Below, in pieces: positions 12,262 through 24,111 of a DNA stretch of 64,000 nucleotides. Position 1 is the stretch's first letter. The number at the start of each line of letters is the position of its first letter. Position numbers and translations under genes: made by a program. The stretch is from Tetrastigma voinierianum. Its lineage: Eukaryota > Streptophyta > Magnoliopsida > Vitales > Vitaceae. The stretch lies in the NCBI GenBank assembly GCA_016808115.1, contig JAEQBH010002867.1:123632-187631 (forward strand), written 5' to 3'. Under the pieces are notes generated by a model. The model saw only the letters and a list, made by a program, of their open reading frames with translations. It was not told where the DNA came from and did no database searches.

Positions 12262-13393
12262 AATGTCCATTTGTTTTGGCATGAGAATTGTTTGATGTGA
12301 ATGGCTTGGTATGTGTGGAAATAGATAGGTTAAGACATTATTGTAATGTGTTAGTACAATGACGCAATTACTTGGAATTAAATTGTGTTGTAAGCCATTG
12401 GAGATGATTATGATTTGCTCAATTGAGCTAAATTGGGTGATGATTACGTAAGAATTACATGCGTTGTAATTGTAGTTGATTGAAAATATGCATATTGACA
12501 TATTGTGTAAATGGATTTTGAAAAATGGTATATTGCATTTTCATATGCACTGGGTAACCTAGGAATTAGGTGAGTGCATGACAAGGCAAAAACGGATATA
12601 TTGCGAAGGAATTTCGCTGTGATGATATTCTGAGAATTGGGTTGGGAGATGGCCAATGATTATTTCGATGAGGACCAAGGATCAAGCTTCGGAAAGCTCA
12701 CCAACCAATTCACTCCTGGAGAGGTCCTGGCTATTTGTACTAAAAAATATCTCGGTGCAAATTCTCAAGAAATAAAAGTTTTGTTTTGAAATGATTATTT
12801 TCTCACATACATGGCTTAGGCAAGTGAGTGAGTCAGAGGACTCGTGACATGGGCAGGATCATGCAGACATCTGGCAGGATCATGTATTTACTTGAGCGCA
12901 GTGTTTACTTCGAGCATCAGATATGCACTTAGGTGGAGAGTAGCCCATTTAGGGTGATTCCACTACATTGAGCTTTAGCCTACCCTGCCGAGTGGGACAT
13001 ATTTTTCGTGCGCTGTGGAGCGCCGAGAAGACAATTCATTTTGAAGAAGCTACCAAGGATTTTTGATGGTTTTTGGACATAACATGTGCTTAGACTTGTA
13101 GACATTAATATATGTTTGTATAGTAAAGTGTAAATCAACTATTGAATCATTTGGGAGATAATTGGAGAATAGTTGTGATATTTGTTTTGCTGAGTATTAG
13201 TTATGGGCCCAAGTGGCCGTATTGCATATATTGGACTGTTTGGGACAGGTTTATACAGGTACTGTATTTGGGTAGAGCTCCCCGTACAAAGGAGACTCTG
13301 CCCGATTTTCTCGGAGGGCGTCGGTACCCGACATTCACGAAGTATTCCGCGGGTTGACGTGGGTCGCCAACGGGACTTCGGCTCGGGGCCACA
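12262..13393 (+). repeat. 5' LTR of element 1, second half
   Basis: This resumes the LTR broken at 3170, with AATGTCCATTTGTTTTGGCA matching 18910 onward in the 3' LTR, and ends GGGGCCACA at 13393. The two halves sum to about 2.24 kb against about 2.25 kb for the 3' LTR. It includes GGGCCCAAGTGGCCGTATTG near 13205, conserved in all forward family I LTRs. Confidence 0.9.
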
Positions 13394-13615
13394 ATTATAT
13401 CAGCTTAGGTATACGAATACCTAAGGAGCTCGGGTTTGGGTATCCATCACCACTAGGTGGTTTGATGTGGAGTATAGGTATATGGGAACCTATAGATTGA
13501 GGATTTGGGGCTTGGGCCATAGTTGAGTGAGAGCATCACCACTTGGGTGGTTCGATGCTAGGAATAGGTATGAAATTACCTAGGAAAATCACGGGACAAA
13601 ACTAGGACACTACGT
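13394..13615 (+). promoter_or_regulatory. Primer binding site and hairpin leader of element 1
   Basis: Directly after the LTR, ATTATATCAGCTTAG is a worn version of the initiator-Met tRNA primer site TGGTATCAGAGC; the copy at 38530 (TTTGGCATCGCAGCTTAG) is closer. Then comes a perfect 9-bp hairpin, CTTAGGTAT / ATACCTAAG with loop ACGA (13404-13425). Two hairpins follow with stem ACCAC / GTGGT inside CATC...GATG (about 13446-13466 and 13535-13558). The same order recurs at 29850-30060 and 38530-38710. A role in RNA packaging or dimerisation is inference only. Confidence 0.75.
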
Positions 13616-13724
13616 GCACGTGTGTTGAAGTGTTTTGTGTGATTTGGTGAATTATTGTGTGAATGGTATGCTTACCATGTTGTGTGATGAGATTGATTAT
13701 GTGTGCTTGGTGATTAGCACATGG

Positions 13725-14100
13725 ATATGTTAGAAAATATTTTAGAAAATATTTTGAGTGGTATAGTGTACAAAACTTGAAATGAAAATGAAGAAAAATA
13801 AATTTTTAATAAATTTATTGGATGAGAATTGAAGAAAATGGAAGAAAATAAATTTTTATAAATTTATTTGAGTGGAGAAAATTTTTTCAGTGAAAAACTG
13901 GAAAAAGAAAATAAATTTTATAAATTTAGTTGGTTATGAGGTGAGAAAATAATTTTCTAAGGTTTTATATGGTGTAAAACTGAAGAAAAATGAAGAAAAT
14001 AAATTTTTATAAATTTATTTGAGTGTTAAAGAGAATGGAAAAAAAAAATGATTTTAGTGATTTTTTCCAATTGCTGGAAATAAATGAAAAAAAATATTAA
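13725..14100 (+). repeat. AT-rich hairpin repeats in the leader of element 1
   Basis: Several copies of AAATAAATTTTTATAAATTT, which folds on itself (AAATAAATTT, TTAT, AAATTTATTT), are separated by GAAGAAAATG-like spacers at a spacing of about 60-110 bp. No reading frame is convincing. Confidence 0.7.
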
Positions 14101-14164
14101 TTATAATGAAAAACGAAAAAAAAAAAATTGTGCAGAAAATTGAATTGGGCTACTGCCTAAACAA

Positions 14165-14400
14165 TATTGTGAGAATTGTATTGCAAGGTTCAAACTGTAT
14201 TGCAACTTAAAGGGTTGGAAAAACGTATTGAGGTGCATTGCAATACACCGGGTTTGTATTGCGTAGAAGGGGGCCTAAATTGTATTGCGTGATTGTAATC
14301 GGCGAGGCCCGCCGGTCATAGGAGATTGTATCGCAATACAAAAAAATTGTATCAGACTAGACAGGACATGGGCAAAAGGCCGCATTGCAATACAAATTAC
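14165..14400 (+). repeat. Array of TGTATTGC / GCAATACA motifs
   Basis: About eight copies of GTATTGC or its complement GCAATAC occur in 235 bp (for example 14176, 14194, 14237, 14257, 14283, 14329, 14384). Some are fused as a palindrome (CATTGCAATACA). This is far above chance for a 7-mer. Confidence 0.7.
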
Positions 14401-14620
14401 CATGCCAGGAGGCGCTTAGCGTAAGCGCGCGGCGGGCGTGCAGAGCGCAGGGCGCTACGCCAAGGCACGGTCACGCCAGGCGCCGCGGGCGCCGCGAGCC
14501 GCGACACCCGCATTGTGTCGAACACGATCGAATTTCGGGCCGCGAGCATGGCGCTATGGCCACGACACGCCACCGCGGCGCGTTCGGTGCGTAGCCGAGC
14601 CGGGCCAAAGGCGTTTGAAA
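14400..14620 (+). other. GC-rich block in the family I leader
   Basis: A sharp switch to GC-rich sequence (GCGCGGCGGGCGTGC, GGCGCCGCGGGCGCCGCGAG) between AT-rich flanks. A worn equivalent lies at 39230-39292 in element 2. Short frames through it are rich in Arg, Ala and His and resemble no known protein. Confidence 0.6.
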
Positions 14621-14879
14621 CTCACTCGCTTTTCACCCGTTTGACCTCGCATTTTCCCGAGTCACTAAATGAACACTGCTCACAAAATAAATTTTTGAAA
14701 ATAAATATTTTAAATTTAATTAAAATAAAATAAAATAAAATAAAATTTGATAAAATTTTCGAAAAATAAAATTTTTGAAAATAAAATTTCATTGAAAACA
14801 ATATTTTAAATGCAAAATTCACTGCATATACACTGAGTTATGTGTATGAAGAGTGTCTCGGGGCCGTGTTTATGCCTTA

Positions 14880-17780
14880 GAGATATCAGATTGATTTAAC
14901 TACCATTTGAAACTTGATCGCATGTAGTTGCGTAGAAATTATATGCATGGTGTAATGCGTATAGGAAAAAGGGTGAATGCTAAGGTTATGAACTATGACC
15001 TTAGGGAGTTGGATACTGAAATGAACAAGAGAGCCTAGAACCTTCTTGAAATAAATAAATTGAGTGGTTGGAATTTAGCGCCACTTAGAAAATGAACGGC
15101 CAACATGGTCGCCAAGTTCATTAGTAATTGGCATCCGTGATTACTAGTTAGACTAAGTGAAAGAATGACTTTGCTGCCATTGAACGGTATAAATGGCTAG
15201 TAGAGGACGCCCACGGTACTAGTCGTGCAATAATCGTTGTTTGGACAAGAAACTTTACGAGGCTATAGGTATTACAAAATAATGCTATCGCACGGCGATA
15301 GCAGTAGACAAAGATCCTAGTAACCCCGTGGTTTAGGACCCATCATCCTCCGACATTCACAGGGGAGAGTGAGATCAGATGATGACAAACTACTGGTTTA
15401 TGCAGATCGGTGAAGGTGTTAGAGGCCACGAGATTACCTCCGACACTACCAGATTGACTACCGCAGATCAGCTAGAGAATGAGGCCTATGTATGGTGGAA
15501 ATGAGCAAGGTTCTTAGAGAATGAGGCGAGAATATGGATGATATGTCGAGGTAAGGTTGCAAAGTTAGAGATCTCGGGACTCTACTCTACAAAGGGACCT
15601 CGAGGATCATGACATGTCAGTTTGATGTCATCCCCGATGGATCATCGATAGCCATGTCATTATCGATTGTGAGCGCAGGAGAGTTACCGCTTACGTAGGG
15701 ACGGTACTGTATGGATACTAGACAAGCATGACATTTTCCTGCACGGCATACGAGTCCAAGTGTCGTGGATGCGCTAATGCAAGTTGGCTCGCGAGCCCTT
15801 ACCCTAGAGGACGAGGAGAGACTGCACTTGATCTACTCCCGAGGCGCAGTACGTGGATGTTTTTCCAGATGAGTTACCCGGATTACCCACATAGGTGGTA
15901 GACTCTCGTATCGAAGCCACACTGTATTTCACTCCATCTCATGACTCCGCATAGATGGCAACTGGCTGAGCTGCAGAACCCGTGAGTCCAACCACAGGAG
16001 CTACCGGATTAAGGGGGGTTCATGAGACCGAGCACTTCACCACGGGTGCTCCGGCTCGCTGCGTAAAAGAAGAAGGACAAGACCCTTCGACTATGCATTT
16101 CGACTACAGATGCTGAATGGTTACGAACAAGAATCGTACCCATTGCGGATCGACGATTTGTTTGATCAACTGAGAGGAGCCGCGAGTCTACTTTAAGATG
16201 TGACTCGCGACCGTTACCATCAACCCGAGGGCCAGGAGACAGATATCCCTAAGACGGGCTAGGACGCTATGGGCACTTTGACACAGATGCCCTTGGATTG
16301 GATTTAATGCGCAAAAGATTCATAGATCTCATGCATAGGATGTTTCAACCCTATCTAGACTGGCTGTAGTCTTCGTGGATGACATTTTGATCTACTCCCA
16401 GTCCGAGTGGGAGCATGAGTATCACTTGAGGATCGCGGTTACGCATCGAGAGACCATCACCTGTACACTAAGTTCGTGAAGTTCGAGCTTTAGCTTTACT
16501 CGGGAGGGGAGGATTTTGGGGACACGTGGTGCCGCACCAGAGGTGCCATCGACTCCAGAGAAGGTCGAGGCAAAGGTTTGAGTCGAGACCGACGTCAATC
16601 TTCGAGATAATGAGTTTCTCGATCGAGGGGTATCACAGAGATATCCAAAATTCGTGGTGGAACGAAAGAGGCCTGAGGTGTAAGCCGAAGAGTTGGCGTT
16701 GCCCGAGATGAAAATACACGGACATGGTTATCACGCAGACTTAGAGTTTACATGGGAGTCTAGGTGACGCGAGGTTCGGATACCCTTTGGAAATTGCATC
16801 GTGTCAGCTGAAATGGCAAGAGCTCTGTGATATGGATGTCATTCATGACATGGATTAGATAGCGGTCCATTGATTGTCGGCGATTGTGACCTTGAGAGGG
16901 TTAGCTACACACCAAAAAGCGGTCAGGTGGTGGTTATGTCAGATGGATTACACATAAAGTGAAAGCAAAGGACACGTCATGAAAGCATCCCGGGACTGGG
17001 CAAGGGTAGAGGATTACCCTTAGTGGAATTCGCCTACAACGCTTATCGCGAGTATACGATGGTAACCGTATAAGGTAATCAGATGGGAGGTCATGCACGC
17101 CATCGTTATGTCGGGACCGAGGTGGGAGTAGAGCTCCATCACGGTCCTCGAATTATTAGAGACACTCGGTGAAGGTGAGCTTGATACTGCACAATATTCT
17201 TCCTCACGCCGTGAGCCAAGCAGAAGATCTATGCGGATGTGCAACGTCGAATTTAGAGTTCGGGAGGTTTGGGATCACGTCTTCTCAAGGTAATGCCTAA
17301 GAGAGGAGTGGTCGCCCTGCAAGAAGTGCTGAGCCATCGCCGAGGGAAAGACTGACCTCGAGATACCGAGAGGATAGGCACCGTTGCAGATCGTCACGCA
17401 TCACCAGTTATCGTGTGTCCATGAGGTGTTTCACGCCCCATGCTCGAAATATATTCCAGATCCAAATTCTATGTGGATTGGGGATGAGTAGAGGTTGACA
17501 CTGACGGGACCTTCGAGGAGGGACCAAGCAGCATTGTTGATATCAGATCGTGTTTTACACGCAAAACCATGAGGCTAGTATCGGGTACTATGGAGGCAAT
17601 TCATAGAGTGGGAGGTGGGAGCGCGAGGACACGATGGGCCAAATTTCTCATCCTCTTTGTTTAGGATGAAGGTACATAATTTAGTCGCTTAAAATTTAGT
17701 CGATCAGTTACATGCATGGTAGAGCAAGCGCTGCCAGGCTATGCATGTGCGTGATCGTGATTGGTTCCAATTTCGACGAA
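14880..17780 (+). pseudogene. Element 1 gag-pol remnant (gag mostly deleted)
   Basis: A Ty3/gypsy polyprotein, broken every few dozen codons. Visible in order: aspartic protease tail near 15617 (QFDVIP, where family I usually continues LGMDWL); RT entry near 15868 (VDVFPDELPGLP); RT palm at 16147-16191 (RIDDLFDQLRGAASL); RT active site at about 16370 (VVFVDDILIYSQ, catalytic Asp pair kept); integrase and C-terminal scraps at 16980-17590. Compared with element 2, about 370 bp of gag is missing near 15515. The domain order and C-terminal wording fit a chromovirus-type (Tekay/Del-like) element. Confidence 0.85.
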
Positions 17781-17783
17781 ATT

Positions 17784-17800
17784 CCTTTTAAGGAGGGAGA
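17784..17800 (+). promoter_or_regulatory. Polypurine tract of element 1
   Basis: CCTTTTAAGGAGGGAGA lies directly before the 3' LTR. The same string, with one extra G, precedes the 3' LTR of element 2. It is the expected primer for plus-strand DNA synthesis. Confidence 0.85.
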
Positions 17801-20054
17801 ATAAGACCCGAGAAATTCCAATTTCTGGAATAGGGGCAAATCGTAATTTCGATTACAAAATTGTACTCGTTGCAAATCTGGAATTAATTTATATCTCGAT
17901 GACAAAACGGATTTCCACCGTTGAATTGCCTCGCCAAATCTATAGCACGTGGAATTTCCGTAATTTTCTCGAGATACTGAGTCGACATTTTCTTTCGAGG
18001 CATCACTTACTGCGCCTTAAAACGATTTTCGAGGTGACAAAAGTCATAAATAACACGTACTCATATGTCATAAGTGGTATGAGTAGAGAAATAATGAAAA
18101 TGGACGGCCGAGGTAGTGCCGAATATCAAATCTGGTAAAAGAGGGACATAATGGTCATTATGGAATTTGATTTTTAAGTCACTAAAGGACAAAAGTTGTA
18201 ATAGTGCTTCTTCTCCTTCAAAAGTCAAGAGCAAAACGTGAGGACCATTCTTTGAGATCCAGTGTTAGCTTTTGAGAGAACCTTTAGAGAAAAAGAAACT
18301 TATCTCTAAAATACACAAGATCCAACTGGCTTCACGGCCTTCTGGCGAGAAGGAAAACGCTCTACGCGGAGCGTGCCACGCCAAGGGATTCGATTTGTGG
18401 GAGTCGGACAACTCCAAGAGTGCGGTGGGTTTCTCCTCACTGTGTTTTTATTCCCATTTTAAGTGTTTTTCGATGTTTCGGTTGGTTTGAGGCCGTGAGG
18501 GGTCGTTTGATCGGTCCCAAAACTTGGGACCGAATTGTTTGAATTTATTGAAACCCAATGGTGAAACAGTGGCTGTTACGGGCTGTTTGGGTGTTTTAAA
18601 TTCATAAAATTTGCTTTAAATCATGTATTGATATGACAAAGGCCGGGGATGGGTCGTATGATCGGTCCCAAAACATGGGACCAAATTGTGGAATTGTTTG
18701 ACTTTTTTTGGACAGCCGTGGAACTTCCGTAAACTCAAGCCGTGGGTCACAGTTGGAATATATGCATTAAATTCTATTTGGGTGAGTAAAGAGACCGAAA
18801 TGGGAATGGAAACCGGTTCCACCAAGAGGAACCACGAGGAAGTGTGGCTGTTCGTGGACAGCTCCACTTGTTTTGTTTTGGGACCGTAAAAACAAATTAC
18901 TGTACAGAAATGGACCATAAATGTCCATTTGTTTTGGCATGAGAATTGTTTGATGAATGGCTTGGTATGTGTGGAAATAGATAGGTTACACATTATTGTA
19001 ATGTGTTGCACAATGACGCAATTACTGGAATTAAATTGTAGTTGTGTCATTGAGATGATTATACTTGCTCCAATTGAGCTAAATTGGGTGATGATTGATG
19101 TTGAATTACATGCGTAATTGTAGTTGATTGAAAATATGCATATTGACATATTGTAAATGATTTTGAAAATGGCATAATGCATTTTCATATGCACTGTAAC
19201 CTAGAACAGTGTGAGTGCACACAAGGCATTTTTGTAAAAACGATATGGGTTGCGAAAGGAATTTCAAGGCATGATATTCCGAGAGAGAATTGGGTTGGGA
19301 GATGGCCACAGATCATTTCGATGAGGACTATGATCAAGCTTTTAAAGCCTACCAACCTGTCCACTGAGAGAATTCCCATATTTGAATTAATTATTTTGTG
19401 GTATATTTCGCCAAGAAATAAAAGTTTTATTTTGAAATGATTATTTTCTCATATACATGGCTTAGGTAAGTGTGAGTGAGTCGGGTGAAGACTGTGACAT
19501 GGGTGATCATGTAGACATTCAAGTAGGACCATGTATTTACTTGAGTGTGTGTTTACTTGAGCATTGTATATGCACTTAGGTGGAGAGTAACCCATTTAGG
19601 TGATTCCACTATCGGCTTTAGCCTACCCCCGCCGAGGGATTATAATTTTCGTGCAATGTGAGCTCGAGAAGACAATTCATTTTGAAGAAGCCGCTCATGA
19701 TTTTTGATGGTTTTTGACATAATACATTAGACTTGTAGATGTTAATATATGTTTGTATAAAAGTGTAAATCAACTATTGAATTATTGGGAGATAATTGGA
19801 GAATAGTTGTGATATTTGTTTTTATGAGTATTAGTTATGGGCCCAAGTGGCCGTATTGGATATATATTGCATATATTGGACTGTTTGGGACAGGTAAATG
19901 CAGGTTTATACAAGTTTTGTATTTGCAGAGTTCCCGCATGTGCTGAGACTCTGCCCGATTTTCTGAAGTGGGCGCTTCTAAAATCGTGGGACATTCACGA
20001 GTATTCCGCGGGTTGACGGGTAGTCAACGGACCCCCAGGTTTTGGGGCGTCACA
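17801..20054 (+). repeat. 3' LTR of element 1 (subfamily Ia)
   Basis: A 2.25-kb LTR starting ATAAGACCCGAGAAATT, where the first bases TGT have decayed, and ending GGGGCGTCACA. Subfamily Ia lacks the tandem palindromic array of Ib. In its place it carries GGTTGGGAGATGGCCA (about 19291) and TGAGCTAAATTGGGTGATGA (about 19075). Confidence 0.92.
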
Positions 20055-20059
20055 AATTT

Positions 20060-21530
20060 ATCTCTAATATATAATCTTTGAATGCCCTAAATTATCAAAA
20101 GCCTAGATGGCTTTTTGGACAAGAGCTTGTTTTACACAGCTTTGGACCAAGTTCAAATCCTCTTGAAATATATCCCGATTTTTCAAACCTTGGGTGTAAG
20201 ACATTGTAGCTCATTGTATGGATTAGGCAAGTGAAGTTTGGTTGTCTGGTCTTAGTGAGGGACTTTGTTTTGCTTTTATCATAAGAGACTTTTAATTTTT
20301 AAGCTCCTTGATTTTCCGTTTTGCCTATAAATGACAAAGGTAACATGTGAAATTGTTGCATTTTCGAGATTAATTTTCTGTACATGTGCTTTCTCCATTA
20401 CAAAACCCCTCCAATTAGATTATTAGAGCCAAGATTTCATGGAAAAGCCTCTCCCCTCTTGTCACACAATGACGGGAGCTTCTCACTCAACACCTCACAC
20501 CATTCTTCGAAGTTCCTTCCACTGAAACGAATATTAGCAAGAAACTATTAGCATGTTATATAGATGGTCACCCAGTGATAAAACTAATAAATGGATAAGA
20601 TTTTCAAAGGTTGAAAACAATGGAGGGAAGAATGCTAGCATTGTGGATTTCTTTGGGGATGTTGGAAACTTTCATGATGTGTTGTAGTGTTTTGATGTCT
20701 CTACGAGGTATCTATTATTGAAAATAAAATTCGAAAATGAAAGACTTAATTGGACCTTATCTATAGAACATTGATGTCATTGCTCACAATCATTTTTATT
20801 CTAGTTCAATTGTCTGCAAGGATTGAAGATGAAGTCAGAAACCTGCGGTATGATGCATGAAACACAAATGTGTATTATAAAATATTTATTGAAACTATAT
20901 TCCCCCAGCATTTTAAAAAAGCAACTTGATGGGGTTTTGGCTCCCTCTATCTTCATGTTCTTTATTATCCATTGCTTTTTTTTTCCTTGATTAAAGAAAA
21001 AAGACCAAGAGTTTGGAGCCAACCAGATGGATGGCTCATGGGTTAGGTTAGTTCATCAAACCGAGAAAAAGATACTAGTCTAGATTCCTATAATTTTTAT
21101 TATCTGATTATTTGTTTATTATTATTAAAAATTATTTGAACAAATCGATCGATTCTTAGTCATGACTATTTTTTTTCAAGTGGTGGTTTTAAACCCGTGA
21201 CTTGCAAGAAAATATAACCTTTGGGTGATCATAAATGGAATATTTAAGGAGCGCCTCGTGAGGCTTAGTTCTATACCGTATTATACAAAATTAAATGCAT
21301 ATTTTCCTTTTATGGTTTTTTCATTTTTGAATTATTTGTGATATTAAAATGTTAAAGAATGTAGTAAGAAACAAAAAATGGTTTTTTTTTTTTTTAGTGT
21401 TTGGTTGCCATTAGAATTATGAAAGAAACTTATATATATATATATATAAAATTTATCTACTATGTATTATTTAATTTTTTATAAAATAGAGGAAAATATG
21501 CAAATGCATTTGAATAAAATATATAGGGTG
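20060..21530. other. Low-copy AT-rich DNA, no gene recognised
   Basis: No frame shows a known domain and no pair of splice-like blocks could be assembled. There is a TA tract at about 21430-21448. This may be old intergenic DNA that was the target of element 1. Confidence 0.5.
21150..21262 (-). mobile_element. Possible SINE remnant
   Basis: The minus strand reads GCAAGTCACGGGTTTAAAAC near 21200, similar to the B-box region of tRNA-derived SINEs. No convincing tail or A box was seen. Confidence 0.3.
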
Positions 21531-21534
21531 TATG

Positions 21535-21930
21535 GGGCTCCCACCCCGGCCCACTCCGACGAGGTGGTCCTTTCCACAGCTATTTAGTTGGCCAGGTTTT
21601 CGGCTCCGTGTTCGAACTCGATCATGCGAGACACCCATTCCGAGGTTCCCACTACCAACTCCGGTTAGTAGCCCGCCTGGTAGTGGAACCACCTCGAATG
21701 GGTATCTAAGCTCATGATCCCAAAGTCTCGAGCCCACGGAGGCGAAAGAAACCCCGCTTTAGCTGGGATAGCTCAGGGAGGCTGGGTGGGTGGGGCCCCA
21801 CAAAAAAGGCGCCTTGTAAGGGCCCCACCCCCTGGCCCACTCCGACGAGGGGTGGTCCCACTCACAAGCTATAGGGGCATGTCCCATGCCCTTTTCTTTC
21901 GCCTCCGTGAGAGCCTCGAACCTGCCACCA
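21535..21930. repeat. GC-rich foldback module related to the family II LTR end
   Basis: Two direct repeats of GGCCCACTCCGACGAGG lie about 284 bp apart (21549 and 21833). Around the centre AAAAAAGGCGCCTT (about 21790-21805) is an inverted repeat: CACGGAGGCGAAAGAA (about 21735) against TTCTTTCGCCTCCGTG (about 21895). The direct-repeat and GGCGCC-palindrome layout matches the 3' portion of the family II LTR, so this is a solo fragment of that LTR or the foldback element it carries. Confidence 0.65.
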
Positions 21931-21999
21931 AAGCGACATATCAACAGAAAGACTCACTACCAACCGAAATTTTACTATTGTTAGAATAAATTGTCTCCT

Positions 22000-22640
22000 T
22001 GTTGTAGAAACCTGGGAACACATAAACCAATTGTTTGGACATTCCAAGCAAGATACACATAATGCTGCAAAATAATGGTTATTCAAGAAAAACCAAAATA
22101 AATTAAATCAATAAGAAAGGAGGGGAATATAACAAGTTGGAGAAACAACCGAGTCTTGTGAAATTCACAATTTCCTTAAGACAAATTCGCCTTCTCCGTT
22201 GGTGCTTTGAGATTCCCAAGGCGTTTGTCTCCCAGGATAAAACGACTGTCGAATGCTCGACAAAGCACTCTGCTTCTACCCGGGCGAACTGGATGATGTT
22301 TGCTCTATCACCGACAAAAGAACGAAAGGAAAAGGAAACTCAAGACTGACATATCTCTTTACTATCATTTCAAATAATTCCGACAACCTTTATATAGAGG
22401 AGAGATTTGACCTTTTGGAATGCCAAACCTTTTGGCTTCCCAAACGTTTAGAATTCCGAAATAAATTATTAATTAATGTCATTAATCTCATTCATTGAGT
22501 GTCATTAACTTCTTATAACTGAAACGTCATTAATCTCATTCATTGAGTGTCATTAACTTCTTATAACTGAAACCCAAAGAATTATCTAGTGAATGTCATC
22601 CATTTCATTCACTATATCCAACATAGGGTTGGTACAATAA
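22000..22640. repeat. Unidentified repeat-like segment with a 48-bp tandem duplication
   Basis: Two perfect adjacent 48-bp units lie at 22478-22525 and 22526-22573, each beginning GTCATTAATCTCATTCATTG. The upstream part (22140-22330) is less AT-rich and has LTR-like texture, but I could not assign a family or termini. Confidence 0.6.
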
Positions 22641-23271
22641 ATGAAAATGATTTAGGATTTATCCACTTCAAATCATACAAAAATAACAATCAATAAAGGA
22701 TAAGAAATTCACCGATCATGACACTTTGCCGGACCCTTTCCAAAATATTTCCATGCTGTATTTTTATTCTATTGTGTTTTCTACAATTTAATATCATCCT
22801 TTACATATTTTCCCTGGTTAATAGTAATGGGTGTTTGGATGTCGGGAAAATCAAAGGGACGGATGTATCGGGCTCCTTTAAGAAAAAGTTGGAATTTTGT
22901 ATCCAAGTTTCTAATAAATTGGAATTTTGTATTAAATCAATTGACATTAAAGCTATAAGATTACAACATGTTACTTCTTCTTTTGGTACCGTTTGTGTAT
23001 TTACAAACCGCAATATGAGAAAGTTTTTCTATAGAAAAATTTTCATCGTTTTCTCATTATTTCCCTTCTTTCTTCACGTTATCCAATATCTTCCCTCTAC
23101 TACCTCCTTCCTTCGTCTTCTTTCTCATCAACCAAACACAAAATCAACCACTTAACAACCAACAAAATTAAACCCTAAAATAAAAGGACCAAATAATAAA
23201 TTATACTTACCAAGTGAGCTTGCTCCAGAGACGAAAAAAATAAAAAATTAGACTCAGTGAGTCAAGGGTTT
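22640..23271. other. No gene recognised
   Basis: An open plus-strand frame at 22718-23155 (145 codons) has a hydrophobic, low-complexity start. I see no similarity or gene context that supports it as real. Confidence 0.4.
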
Positions 23272-24111
23272 TGTAACATCCAAAAATATACCATAACAGT
23301 TTTATAACATGTTTAGGGTATAAAATAAGTTAAAAATAGTATTCATTTGAAAAAAATGAAATTTTATGAGAGTGCCAAGCAAAACGTACTCATCAAGCCT
23401 TTGTAATAGTACTAGAATGACTCAGGGAATTATAGAAAATTTTCTAGATCTCAGATGACGAAACTGACCGTGTCAGTTAAATCTATCTCGAAATTGAAGC
23501 CATTACTCATTAATTCATAAATCTCCAAGACAAAAAAGCAAATATTTTACGAATTTCTAGCGATCGTATAGTGTGAAACTTGACAACGAGATTTTAGAAA
23601 AATCTCGAAAAATAGTAAATATGTAAAGAATATTCAAGTAGGATAAATAAAATTGAAACCGGAACGAAATAAGTTGTTTCGGAACTAAAAAGACCAAGAA
23701 TTGAAAAAGAAGGGACATGTGGGTCCCACTTTAAAATATAAAAAAAAAACAAAAAGAACAAAAAGAAAGAGAAGGAGAATTGAGGGAGAAACGAGCGGTA
23801 TTTGTTTATTAAATTTTTCTTTATTTTCTTCTCTCACTTTCCTTCGAGCACGGAACTGGACCGTCAGACTGGCTTCAAAGTGCAAGCAAAGTGCTCTACT
23901 GACATGAGGGTTACGTTGGAATCCAAAAAACACGGATTTCGCCGAGTTTTCAATTAAAAGTCGGAAAATCCTATGTTTTGGTTTTTCTCAGATCACAGCT
24001 TTCCGACTACGAATCTGGCCTGAATGGCTAACAATTGATCCACGACGCGAATACGATGAGTACCAAAATTTTGGAGTTTCATCAAACTCCACAAAGTATG
24101 GATTTTTACCT

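Larger units (their letters stand above)
2054..20054 (+). mobile_element. Ty3/gypsy element 1 of family I (split by nested insertions)
   Basis: A complete LTR retrotransposon on the plus strand. The 5' LTR begins TGTAAGAC at 2054 and the 3' LTR ends GGGGCGTCACA at 20054. The 5-bp sequence AATTT lies on both sides (2049-2053 and 20055-20059), the target duplication expected of a gypsy integrase. The 5' LTR is broken at 3170 and resumes at 12262, where a second transposon layer sits. Removing that layer leaves about 8.9 kb. Order: 5' LTR, degenerate primer site, long non-coding leader, pol remnants, polypurine tract, 3' LTR. All coding frames are destroyed. Confidence 0.92.

Noticed and set aside
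14385..14644. Arg/Ala/His-rich open frames in the GC-rich block
   Set aside because: Two overlapping frames are open because of base composition. The block is in the retroelement leader and the element 2 equivalent is not open.
18616..19194. A 192-codon minus-strand frame
   Set aside because: It lies entirely within the 3' LTR of element 1, antisense to it. Related LTRs do not keep the frame open.
22718..23155. A 145-codon plus-strand frame
   Set aside because: No recognisable domain, no supporting context, low-complexity ends. Left as unsupported.
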